Source: Caprimulgus europaeus (Eukaryota; Chordata; Aves; Caprimulgiformes; Caprimulgidae). Taken from it: DNA of 64,000 nucleotides. The notes under the pieces are model-generated. The model did not search any database. It saw nothing but the letters and a program-made list of their open reading frames with translations, and was not told the origin of the DNA. The position numbers and the translations under genes were made by a program. How positions within the stretch are numbered: the first letter of the stretch is position 1; each line of letters opens with the position of its first letter. Location of the stretch: contig OU015524.1 of NCBI GenBank assembly GCA_907165065.1, positions 39,375,295 through 39,439,294 on the forward strand. The letters run 5' to 3'. Shown here piece by piece: positions 1 to 11,900 of the stretch.

Positions 1-1865
1 GCTAAATTAGACAAAACACGAGTGGGTTCAGTCTTGTTCTAAATCAGGTAGGAATACTGGAAATGATCCGTCAAATACTTAATTGTACCTGTAGTAGTAT
101 CTGAAGAGCTAAATAGTGCTCAGTAACATAGAAGAGTTTTCTAGTTCTGCAGGATTACTGTAAAAATACATTTTGCTGCAAGAAAACAAGTCTCTACCTG
201 CTAAGTAGTGATGTACAGGCTAGGTTCAATTTAGGACCTTTTCCATCTTAGAAATAAAGTATAACAGAAAGATGAGAGATGTGTAGTATTGCTCTTTGAT
301 TTAAAAAATTTGTGTAGAAACATGTTAGTTTCCTAGGAGGAATGAGGTCTATTCAGAACCTGTTAAATATTGTTGTATGTGGGGTTTTTTTAATCCTATA
401 CTAAATGAAGTGGTCTTTTGCACACTGAAATTTAAGCCAATTTGAGTTTTCTGTTATGTGTTTTCAGGATTTTGGAAACTACTTTTACAATAAATTTTCA
501 TGTATCACTAGTTGAAAAGTGCTACTGTACATTTGCATAAGCTATTTTAAATCTGATGGATTAGAAACAAGTCTCAATCCTTTCCAGCAGTCCCAGTCTA
601 TCACTATTTTACCCTCTTTGTGGACTTTGCAGGCGATGCTCTGAATTCATGGAACGCACTGGTTTGATACAATTACTATCCATTTTAAGACAATCAGTAA
701 ACATCGGTTGAATTGTGAGTAGTTTAGCTTGTTTAAAGCTAATGTATATTATGTATGTAGTGCTGCAGACATAGGACACTTGCTATAATATTTGAAAAAA
801 ATTATTGGCATAATCTCTCCTTGCAAAAGTTTGTAATGTTTGTTTTTATCTTAATTGATTTAAAGAATGTAATTGCATTTTATTAAGCAGTGACAAACAT
901 CAAGGAGTACAGTAAGAAATCCCAAGACCATGCTAATATTTCTTACAATTAACAGGGCCACAATGGTGAAAACAGACACTGCTTTTACTGATGATGAGGT
1001 GGCCTGGCCTGCAGAAGGGAGAAGGATGGAAAGATCTTTTTGGCTTTGAAACAGGAAATTGGTTGTAGAATTAAGGTGCTGGAGTGCAGAGTACACAAAC
1101 AGAGCATCTTCTGTGTGATAGTCAAGGACAGACTAAGGAGAAGGACATGGTTTTCCCTATGTGGCATTTATCCCTTTTCTAAATATCCAGATCACACCAA
1201 TTACACTGAAATATCCATTAGCAATAAATGTAACATTGCAGGGGTTTTTTTCCCCTCTTTTTTGTACTCAGTCATTAACCTGCACCTTGCAGTTCTTCAT
1301 GTCTTTTAGAAGTTGCTTGAAAATTAATAACTGTTACCTTTTGTGGAATCAGAAGCACACAGAAGGCCGCTTGCCAGTGCTTGTGATCAGTGAAGACACT
1401 TGAGCTGGAGCCTCCTTAGCTTGCAAGCGGAGAGGTCACTGGCAGCACACGTTGGGAAAGCCTGGAGTGTGCAGTGTTGGGACAGCCTGGAGGGTGCAGC
1501 GTTGGGACAGCCTGGAGTGTGCAGCTGGCCCACAGGGACCTGGGACGTTGAGGTGTGCAGGGACACGGGGCAATGTCTTCTGGCTCTTGAGGAGGGCAGG
1601 GCTTTTGAAGCTTGGGCCTCATACTTCTGCTGCTCTTCTCCTGATGTGTCTTTGAAGGCTCTGGAAGTAAGATGTTATTTTTCACATCCTGCATTCAGAT
1701 AAAAATGCAGATAACTAGTTCTAACTAGCTAAAATGCAGGTTTTAGCCTGTTCATTGATAAAGCATGGGGAGGCTGTGCAGGCCTGCAGTACTGCTTGTT
1801 TTAGGAGGGGGATAGTATAGGGAGTGTGATAGCTGAGACGTGTGCCTGCTGCCTTGCCGACTTGA
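1..1865. other. Non-coding, AT-rich; no gene recognised
   Basis: The first kilobase is AT-rich and resembles untranslated or intergenic sequence. The only structured element is the 25-bp tandem repeat at 1,451-1,525. Short open frames on both strands show no family resemblance. Confidence 0.5.
1451..1525 (+). repeat. 25-bp tandem repeat, 3 copies
   Basis: The unit GTTGGGACAGCCTGGAGTGT plus GCAGC repeats three times with one or two changes per copy. Confidence 0.9.
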
Positions 1866-2163
1866 TACATAAATCTCTTAATGTCTTCAGTTTCAGAAAA
1901 CAAGTTCTACATCTTACAAAGCTGCAACTTAAAAAATGGACCAAAAAATGACAGAAATAAATATTACCATCATCTGCTTGAAGTGGATTACAGTGATGTA
2001 CAAGAAAGCTTAGTGTCTGTCAATATTTGCCATTAATACATTTAAGACATGCTTTATAGACAGAAGTAATTTACATTATATGAAAAATTCTGGTTGATTA
2101 AGAAAAACTCTGTTCTATTTTTAGTCAGAAGCATCCTTAAGCCCAATTGCTACTAATAAGTCA
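1866..2163 (+). repeat. Left arm of a ~300-bp inverted repeat
   Basis: This arm is about 95% identical by eye to the reverse complement of 4,685-4,987. It includes stretches such as GATGATGGTAATATTTATTT, seen forward in the right arm. The two arms flank a 2.5-kb spacer. No coding frame and no known repeat family was recognised. Confidence 0.88.
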
Positions 2164-4346
2164 TATGTTATGTTGATACAAGTGCTGGACTGACCTCTGA
2201 TTTAACCCTTGTTAGAGCCAGCCCAGCAGAGGTACATCCCAGAGCACCTTCCGCTGTGCCCTGCCAGTGTGTACTACAGGAGAGGTGGCTGAGCAAGAGC
2301 CCTGCCCTATGTGCCTTCCTCCGTTGACAGGGATGCTGTGCTGTTTCTGGAAGCCAGGCACCCCACAGTTGGAATTGCTGCCTTGGGTTTTTGACTCTAA
2401 AAGACACGACTGGTATAGAAAGATACTTCTTTCCTTAATGACATTTATCTGGAGCAGGAGACCCTCCACGGAAGTCGCCAGTGTGTGCTCAATTTTATCC
2501 ATCATAGCATGCTGACTGGCACTCGCTCTCAGCAGTTTGAACTTTTCCTTTATTTACACAGTCCTTGTTTATATTAGTGTTGATCAATAAGGTGTATCAT
2601 CCTTTGCTGTGAAGCTGTATGCCTGTCCACTCCATCCTGAAATTGCCAGCTTGGGAATGGTTTGGATTAGTCTTTGGCAGCAATCCTTGTTCTGTCCCAT
2701 CACCCTTCACCTCCATGTTTAAAGGTTAGGCCAGGCAAAACTCTTGTCGGTCCAGCAGCAGGGAAGAGACCACCATGTATGGGACACGGGGCAGCAGACA
2801 AAAGGGGCTCATGTCACAACAGTGCAGACAGGAACCTGGCTCGCTGACTCATCACAGAGAGCACCGTCTGAACCTAAATACAAGGATCTTGTGACTTCTG
2901 AAGCAATTTGGGCTGTACTCCCTAGGAGGAGGAAGCCGTCACACAAACGTGGAATTTCCTACCTTTAGCGCTTCTTGGTCATGTGAGTTATTCCTGTAGC
3001 ATAAGTTGTCTGTGTAGCCTTCTGGAGAAGCAAGCACCTGCAAAAGATGTGACGGCCTGTCCCAAGAAATACATTTAATGGACAGTATGGATGATAACCA
3101 CTTTAGGTTGGTGGCTACCATGGACCTTTCAGATACCTAACCTTCTGTGAGATGAATTCAGCGTCTCCGTAAGGGCACACGCTCTGCCCAGGCAGTTTGC
3201 GGGGCTCTCCTCCTGGTCTGTCCGTAGCAGTTGTTACTGGCAAGCGAGGGCTGCTCTGTCTGTTGGAATCAAACCACTCTTGGCTTTGCCTTTCAGCTCC
3301 ACATGTAGCTTAGACTGTTACAAAGTGGGCTGTTGACACCAGAGGTGATCCAGGGCCTCCTCTTCTTTCCTGTGCAACCCTGCCTTCTCCTTTGTACCAC
3401 TGGCTCTGCCAGCTGATGCAGCTGAAAATTAACACTGCACAAAAAGCTGTTCCCTGGCCATTGTGAGGGAAGAAACACGCTGATGTTTTGAGAGCAGTGT
3501 GGATTTAGATCAAGTGCCTCGAGAAGTTGCTCTGCTGCAGATGTTGTTTCATAGGTAGCAGTCCAGCAGGTTCCTGGGCTGGTATTTGAGGTGTGCCTCA
3601 AGGTAAATTTTTAAGCTGTCCAGTGGGACTTTTTATCCGTCTTCATGGTCACTCTGAAGCTACTTAACGGCAGTCAGGCGATTGCTTGTGGTGACTGTGC
3701 GCCGTTTCGTGAGCTGTGAAAGCAAAGGGTACTTAGAATTGCCAGAGGTCGGGAAGAGAATGGTTATTCCACTCATGTCCCCATGTGTTATGAGGGTGTT
3801 TGTCCTTCAGGAGGAGGACGTTATGCTACTGGATGCAAGTGTGTAGGAGTTAGTTGTTCTGATAGTTTTGTTGTGGTGAATGGTTATTGTGACGGCTGTG
3901 GAGATAATGTGCAATAGGTTATGTCAGAGTAACCACCCTCGCGGGGACGGGGCAGGCACGAGGAGTGTGTGCGGGCTGCTGTTGCCAGGGCAGTCAGCAA
4001 CACTCATGCAAGTTAATAAAAAAAAGACTTTTTTTTCCCCCCAAGCATTAATACTGATGCAAATTAAATTTCAACTGCAAGGCAGTTTTATTCTGGGTTG
4101 GCTTGGCTGATCGTTTCTGTAGGTTGACTTTGCCTAACTTATTCCTAACTGCCTGTACAAGTGATCTTTTCAGCTGCAGCACCTAGGTGATGTTAATTCA
4201 ACATGCTCCTCTAAAAGCCAAGGAAAAAAGGGCAGGCTTCTGCTGGCTTTATATCTTCTGCCAGGTCTTTTAATCTGTTTGTCTTATTCAGGCATTTGAT
4301 TCAAAAATAAAGAGGGATTTATATTTTAAAATAAGGCTTATATTAT
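2164..4346. other. Spacer of the inverted repeat; no gene recognised
   Basis: This is single-copy-looking sequence between the two arms, moderately GC-rich. No transposase or other recognisable frame was found in it, which argues against an autonomous transposon with long terminal inverted repeats. Confidence 0.5.
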
Positions 4347-4616
4347 AGAATCACAGAATGGTTTGGGTTGGAAGGGACCTTACAGATCATCTAGCTCCAA
4401 CCCCCCTGCCATGAGCAGGGACACCTTTCCACTAGACCAGGTTGCTCAAAGCCTCATCAAGCCTGGCCTTGAACACTTCCAGGGAGGGGGCATCCACAGC
4501 TTCTCTGGGCAACCTGTTCCAGTGTCTCACCACCCTCACAGTGAAGAATTTCTTCCTAATATCTAATCTAAACCTACCCTCTTTCAGCTTAAAGCCATTT
4601 CCCCTTGTTCTGTCAT
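4347..4616 (-). mobile_element. CR1 LINE, 3' end fragment
   Basis: The plus strand begins ATAGAATCACAGAATGG and continues through the familiar antisense CR1 tail (TTGGAAGGGACC, CACCCTCACAGTGAAGAA). The element is therefore on the minus strand with its 3' end at 4,347. It ends near CCCCTTGTTCTGTCA. It is 5'-truncated, as is usual for CR1. Confidence 0.93.
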
Positions 4617-4684
4617 TAACTTAAAACCTAATGGTTCTAATTGCAGCTATACTGTTAGATGTAGAGCTACATTTACAATTTCCT

Positions 4685-4987
4685 GACTTATTAGTAGCAA
4701 TTGGGCTTAAGGATGCTTCTGACTAAAAATAGAACAGAGTTTTTCTTAATCAACCAGAATTTTTCATATAATGTAAATTACTTCTCTTTTGTCTATAAAG
4801 CATGTCTTAAATGTATTAATGGCAAATATTGACAGACACTAGGCTTTCTTGTACATCACTGTAATCCACTTCAAGCAGATGATGGTAATATTTATTTCTG
4901 TCATTTTTTGGTCCATTTTTTAAGTTGCAGCTTTGTGAGATGTAGAATTTGTTTTCTGAAACTGAAGATATTAGGAGATTTATGTTA
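4685..4987 (-). repeat. Right arm of a ~300-bp inverted repeat
   Basis: This is the reverse-complement partner of 1,866-2,163, with scattered substitutions and single-base indels. It begins about 70 bp after the end of a CR1 fragment. No target-site duplication was found outside the arms. Confidence 0.88.
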
Positions 4988-7900
4988 TTTCTGAAGCAAA
5001 TCTGAATAATAAAGACATAGTAACCATAGGGTTACAGAAAGAGGAGTGTGGAAAGCAATCCTTGCCTCAGAGCTACTTCACTTCAGCCTGTTTTATTTCT
5101 AGCATGTTTATCTATAAACTTTATTTTAAAACTTCCCCTTCCATTTCACATCTTAATTTTTCAAAATAGAGTAGCTGTCCTGAGGTTTCTGTCACGAACA
5201 GTGTGGAGGGGGGTTATTATGAACTCCGAGCCTCATGTTCCACGTATGTCATGTGAATGTGTGAGGCTTAATTTTTATTAATTCCTGAGGGAAAACTGGA
5301 GACTAGAACTAATAAGATATTTGTATGGTAATTGTTTCTTCTGGGATGTGTTTTCTGAGAATTCATAACAAACCAAAGAGGGTTGTGCCAGTAAGGAATT
5401 TATTTAGAAATAAGCTGTTTAAACAGCACAACAGAACTAGAAAATTTAGCAGGGAAAAAAATATAAAATCTACTGAAGGCTATTAAATGCCCAGGCACCC
5501 TCTCAGGCATAAGAATTCACTCAGCACAGGTCACTTAAGGCTGTGAGGGTATTCTGAGGAAGTGTCATGGTGTGCTTCTCCTGCCCTTACACTTTCCCCT
5601 GTGTATCCAGCACTGGCTAAATGAACTTTTTGCATTACTCACTCTGGCTCTTGCAGTTTTGCCACAATGAGGCTAAAGCCCAGAGAAAGGAAAGAACCTT
5701 CTTACTGCTTAAATGTACTATGGTCTGGACAACTGGTTCGTTTTTAACACAGACAGTGATGTAATGCAATGATATCACTGAACTGAAGGGTAAGGGAGGA
5801 GAGCACTGGTGTGCCAGGAGCCACTTCGACAATGTGTTTTCCAATCGCTGTGCCCTAAAGTAGACGTGTAATTAACAGCATACAGGGAAAGACGAGTTAC
5901 ACTCAAGGGGCAGAGTGTATCAAAACAGACACTCAAATCAGACAGCTGTGAAGGATGTCCAGTAACTATGCTGTGTATCAACTAGAGAAAAAAAATACGG
6001 TGCATGAGGTAGATCTCATTATATCTTGGGATTTTTTTCTTTTTTTGGGTGGAAGGGCAAAGGGTTTTGTTTTTTGATTTTAATTTCGTAATCAAGTACC
6101 AGATACTTCAGAGTAGGTTTCACTGACTTATGCCCACCCCATCTTGTCTGGTGACACGACTGTCCGCTAGTGCCCTGCCAGAGGCAAGGTAGTTTGTTGC
6201 ACTGGAAGTAACCGTACTCCTGAGACAGCCGCCATCCAAAATACATGGAAAGATTCAGGGAAGCCGGGGTGTGTTTTTTCATCATGCTGCAGAGGCTGGT
6301 CTCAGTGTGCTGGGGCAGGACCTCTTGTACAAAACAGCACACCTTTGGCAAGAGGCAAAGGAAAGAAAGCTCATGGCTTCAGAAGGATCGCATAAGAAAC
6401 AGCCAGTCTGCAAGGCTGAGATTCGAGAGATCAAAGTCAAACACAACGTATTATTTCCAAACAGTTGTTCCAGATTTGCAGGCACCTCAGGTGTCTCACT
6501 GTGGTGTCCAGATTCCCTGGCAAGAATTCAAGGGTTTTCTCGTTTGTGACAGGAATGACTTCATGTCTTGCACACTGAGAGTGTTAATTTAGCATATAAA
6601 TATTTCTGTACCTGGTGTGGTCTCTGCTGTTTTCTGAGAAGGATCAGAGATTAAAAATACTTCATACCTTGTTGCTAGTGTTTTCAGATCCAGTATTTTT
6701 TGCTTTTTTCCTGATGCCACACTGTGACCTGGCCTGAAGGCTGAGTCAGTCTGTTGGTGACTGGCTACCAAGGGCTACGACCTTCTGTCAGATTTGGATT
6801 TTGGAGAATCCTAGTTTCCTGCCTAAAACATTGGGTGCTGGGCTGAAGTCACATCTATGAATTAACTCTACAGAGCACCTGATGCAAGACAGCGAGCAGC
6901 ATTTGGTGAGGGCCAAAAGCTGTGCTCTGAGGTTTTGGAAAGTAGTAGGGCAACTGGAGCTCTCTGAGTTGCTGGGCTAATTGTTCCTGGGTGGAGCAGG
7001 AGGATTTGTCTGCACCCTCTGCACTAAACTGTTCGCTGTCGTTTCCCTCTGTGTGCACAGTGGTGCTGCTGGGGAAGCTCCAGGAGTCTCCCTTAGGGTA
7101 GGGCCCAGTGCTATTACCCTCACCAGTGAGACAGCTGACTGCTCCCTGAGTTTCAGACCTCCTGAGTGTGGCCATCTACTCGGTGGCTGCTGATCTGTGC
7201 AGAAAAGTTCATTTATTTATGCTGGTAGTCTTATTTTCCCATACGTTTTCCCATGCTGTTAGTTTTATTTTCCCAGCATGTCAGACTTGTGCCTTCTCAG
7301 TACCTCTGCAGGAACAAGAGCAGAAGCTAAACATGTGCTTAATTGCTCACTTATAAACTGTTTAAAATTCTTAGAGAGATGGATATAATTGATGTCTAAT
7401 TAGTTTTTCTGGTCCACTAAAGCTAAAATAGCCTAATGCCAGCCAGAGGTAGCTGGTGAGTTACTTGGGGAAGTCTATGTTGACAGGAAGCTTCAACAAC
7501 AAACTTCACCAAACCCAGTGCTTCAGAGAGGGGTTTCTAAGGTGAGGAAGGGAAAGGAGTGCTTATTTTAATGAATGGTCCTTCAGGGTGATAACTTGGT
7601 CTTACAGTAGTATAATTCTGAATAATAGTGTTGGTTCCATCCAGTTCCTACCTCATCGTCACGCTTGGGAGCGATACATACATCCCCGTGTTTTATGGTT
7701 TCCTTTTTACATTCATTTACCTCCTGTGAGGGTACTTTAAACTAGTTGATCAAGATGATCATTGTGATACAGCAGTTTGGCTTAAATCCCCCATCTTCTT
7801 CAAAATGTTTGTAATGAATATTAAAAGACTAATGCTGTTCCAAGTTTGGGTTTTGGGGGTTTTTTGGTTTGGTTTTTTTTTGGGGGGGGGGGATTTTTTC

Positions 7901-8835
7901 TCAGCCTAACTACAGGCAAGCCTCAGATTTATTTGGAACATACTAGAGTTCTCTTTAAAATCTTATCCATAATTATCTGCTCAGACAAGCTGTGGCAAAA
8001 GACCAATCCCTAAGAAAAACTTGAGGCATTATGCTGTTGTTTTTAAGTCAAATCATGGAACAGTCCCCAGACCCTTACCGTTTCATTTATTAGCTCTTTC
8101 TCCAAAAATGCAGAGCTGCTACACAGTCAGAGGAGTAGAATTTTAGCGTTTTGGTTTTATTTAAACCTCAGTAACCATCAGCTCCTTAGTTACTAGGGGT
8201 GTGTCTGCTAAGAACAATCTGTCACCTGTCACTGGGCTTTTAAGTGACTGTGATTTCAGATCCAGAGCTAAGACAGGTAATTAATGAAATTGTCCAGACT
8301 TCCGTTGAGAAAAGTGCTATTTTTTTATATTATCGTTATCCACAATAGTGCTGCTTTTTCAGTTAATTTCACGTTTTTACACAATTTCAGTCTGTAGGTG
8401 TGAAGAATGACTGATTTTAGCTCATTTGTAAAGATGTATCGGGTACAAACTGTCCAGAATCTGCTAATTTATATAAATGCTGGTTAAGCCTATTTTTTTC
8501 ATAATTAATACAGCTCACTTTTAGAATCCATTTTAACACACATACACTGATATTTCACCAGAACCGTAAGCTCCCCAAATTCTTAAAGCTCACTGATAAC
8601 TTCAAACTTATTGAGGTTATTATTACTATGATTCTGGGGGAAAAAAAGAGGTCAGAGTACAGACACTGTGAATTTTGACAATTTCTAAAATATCATATAA
8701 TCAGTGCAGAATAGCATCATGAAATGGAACAATAAACCCTATTTTCTTGTCCAGAAAGATAGGAAATTGTCGTTGGACCTCTATCCCAATAACTATGAAG
8801 TTACTGTATTTAATGGCACCATAAACTCAGGGGAA

Positions 8836-8900
8836 ATAGGGCTGGAAGGGATCCCAGGATGTCATGTTGTCCAAAATTGTGTGGGAAGTATGGGCCAGAC
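8836..8900 (-). mobile_element. Possible very old CR1 tail
   Basis: GGGCTGGAAGGGATCCCAGG and then ATGTCATGTTGTCCA resemble the antisense CR1 tail (GGAAGGGACCTCAGGAGGTCATCTAGTCC) with many changes. Nothing beyond about 65 bp is recognisable. Confidence 0.35.
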
Positions 8901-11900
8901 AAAAGCCACGCACCAATCCTTTCTGCCCCTAGCATCCTCCTTGCGTGTGCACACCTTTAGGTCAGCATTACAAATGAGAGCTTCCACAAAGTCCTGATGT
9001 GAAGGGAACATTGAATTTCATGTGTTTAATTTTCAGTACCGATGTGTTCTCCTGCTGGCGCAGCCTGCTTTCGCATCCAGCTAATGTGTCTGGTCAGAGC
9101 GCGTCCCACACCTGTGGAAGCTGTGGTTGGGAGAGACAGGAACCATACCTGGTCCGTCCTCTGTGGCGAGTCAGGCTGGTTGGGGCTGGCTGCACAGAGC
9201 AGGAACCCGAGCAGCCCGAGCAACATGGCTGGAGGAGCCCCAAGAAGTGAGGTCTCCTTTGGTCCTTAGATCCACAGAAGAGCAGCTGAAACCGTGTTCC
9301 CTTCTGGCACGGGGAGCTGCTGCTGGCGGCTTTGTTGGTCTCCCTTCCACCTTCCAAGCCCAGTATTTGCTACAGCTTTGCTTGTTCCTGGGGGATCTTT
9401 GTGCTGGTGGAGCTATGTCTGCCTGTGCTGTGTTTAGCTCTGGCCTTACCACATGCAGTGTGGGAGCTGAACGTGGATTTAGCTGTTTCCCTGCAAAAGG
9501 GTGGTCCCTGGACACCAAGCAGAGTGCCGGTCTTCCCAACGGCCTCTCAGTTGCTGATGATAGCTGTGCCCAGCGTGACCTTGGCAAGGAAGCAAGATAC
9601 TTCCCTGGTTGGGCTGCAACCCACCACCCCATCCTCACTGTCAGTGTTTGACTTGTGTCAGCACCTGGCTGGGGGCTCTGACAACCGTCTTGAGAGTCCT
9701 GAGGAACCATCCCACATTTCTCCAGATCTCTGGCTAACCTGCCCTCACTAGCCTTGAGCGTACTAGCCTGTTAGAGCAAGGTAACACACTTAGTCCAGTC
9801 TTGGTTGATTACTTCAGAAATACTCAGTTTTGCTGCCTTTTTGAAGATCCCTTCCTGCTTCAGAAACTATTTTAAAACTGTATTCGAAATTCCCCAGGCT
9901 GCTTGCCAGGAGTTACTGACCAAGGAAGTTCCATCTAGAGGAAAATTCTTCCAGTTCTTGGAAGCAAAGTTGTTCTCACCTACGTGTTGCCTCCAGACAG
10001 AGGAAGTGAATGCATGAGTCAGATTTTAAAAAATACAACGCCCCTGATGTTTTATCACTCATCAGGATACCAGGGATTTCATATGTGTCATTTGCTCGAC
10101 TCGCCTGCAGCAATACTGGGTGTGTATCTGACAGCCCCAGTCTCTTCCCACATTGCTGAGGGTGCTCAAGTCTGACTGCTGTAGGACAGAAGCTGCATGG
10201 CAGCATCAGTGAACTGAAAGAACCTCGGTGTCGCACGAGAAAACTGCAGAGAAAATGTTCAGTGTGATTCAGGGTAGAGTTCAGTTATCACTGTGGGATC
10301 AAATTGGATTTTCAATGCCTCAGACAATTTTCAGTTAACAAGTTGTACAGGATGCTTTTCACAAGGCTGATGGGTACTGTGTGCTGTACTTTGTGTGCTG
10401 CTGTTGGAAAGGAACACTGGGAACCAGTTTTGAAACTCATTGTTTCCACTCCCATAGCAACTGTGGGTCAAGTGAATTCTAGACTGAAAATCCATTTGAA
10501 GGTCGGTGTGTTTGGCTGAACAGAGGTAAGGAAGGCCAGCTGAAGAGTCTGGGAGTCCGACATTAGCATTCATGTCCTGATCTGAGGGTTTGGCTGTCTC
10601 AGAGGCAACTGGAGGCTTTGACAGCAAAGAACATAAGGACTCACATCCCTGAGCAGCCAGTATTGCTGCTGGTACTGGGATGAGTCAGCCAGCACGCTGA
10701 GCTGACCTTACCCTCCTGTTCCCCACTTTTTTTCACGTGTCTATCCAAGGCTGTTTCATTAGAATAGAAAAGCAAATAAATCTGACAACATAGGTCTGTA
10801 AACTACATTGTAAGACAGAATAAAGATTTTATGCTTTACATAGCGGGTCCTTACAAGGCAGACAGACAGCCTTTCCTCTAGGGTTTCCTTGAGTCCCTCT
10901 CATCTTCTGTCCAGGCTTCTGCCTTGTCTTCTCAACATCAGCTTAACTTCCAACCAATATTCCTCCCTAAATCCTTAGTTTGAAACTCAGAACGCTGAAA
11001 CCTGGCCTCTCTCATTGCTAAGACCTTTATTTACTATGGGACCCATCTCCTGGCTCTTGTAAGGTCCTAACCATGTAGACAGCACCCTGGCGCTATGTTC
11101 CTCCTCACAGCTCCTAAGTGCTAGGCCGTGGCTGGACAGGCTGGAGCACAAAGGACACACTTTGCAAGCTCATCAGGAGAGTGACTGAGCTGTCCTCTCA
11201 GGGAATGCCATCCATGTGGGTGAGAGTTTCAGAGGAGGTGGAGTACTTTGAGACAAATTGCTCATCCAGGAAGAAAGGTAGCAGGCTGGAAAGCTAATTC
11301 CTTTCCATCAGCCTCTGCTTTCCCTGGCAGGGCTCCAAAGAGCGTCTGAGCCTTCTCTGACATGAGCTAGGAGGAAGAAAACTCAGAAGGAAATCTGGGA
11401 AAGGCTACGTGATGGAGAGTTTACTCAATCCTGCAAATACTGGCCATGCCAGACAAGTTCCTTTCAAGTACTTGTGAGTTTTGTTGCTCTTATGATTACT
11501 CTTACACCCTTATGTTTGGTTGGCTGAACTAAGAGGGACCCAGTGCCAGTGTGTAGGCAACTGAGTCGTGCCCCCAACTGTCTGGCAGCTTCAGTCTGAA
11601 GAACCCAAGCCACAGTTCCCCTCTGTGTACATTTAATCACTGCCTTATACATCGTATAATGCACTCTTCTTTTGCTGTCCTCATCTATGGAGTGACCATC
11701 ATGTTCTTTCCAGGTAATTAACCACTTTATTGATAGGCTCAGCATAAGTGTGAAATCCAGTCACTGGCAGCACCATGTGTCTGTTCTCACTGTGGATCTT
11801 CAAATGCCACAGTTAGACTTCTGAGCTACACGTTTCTTCCATAAAATACCACATCTGTCTTCCAAGGGGCTTTGTTCCTCCTTTGATGGACTATAGACCA

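Noticed and set aside
1866-4987. DNA transposon with long terminal inverted repeats
   Set aside because: No transposase frame, no target-site duplication and no typical terminal bases at the arm ends.
9127-9710. Overlapping 174- and 179-codon frames on both strands
   Set aside because: Mirror-image openness in a GC-rich patch; no domain or splice context.
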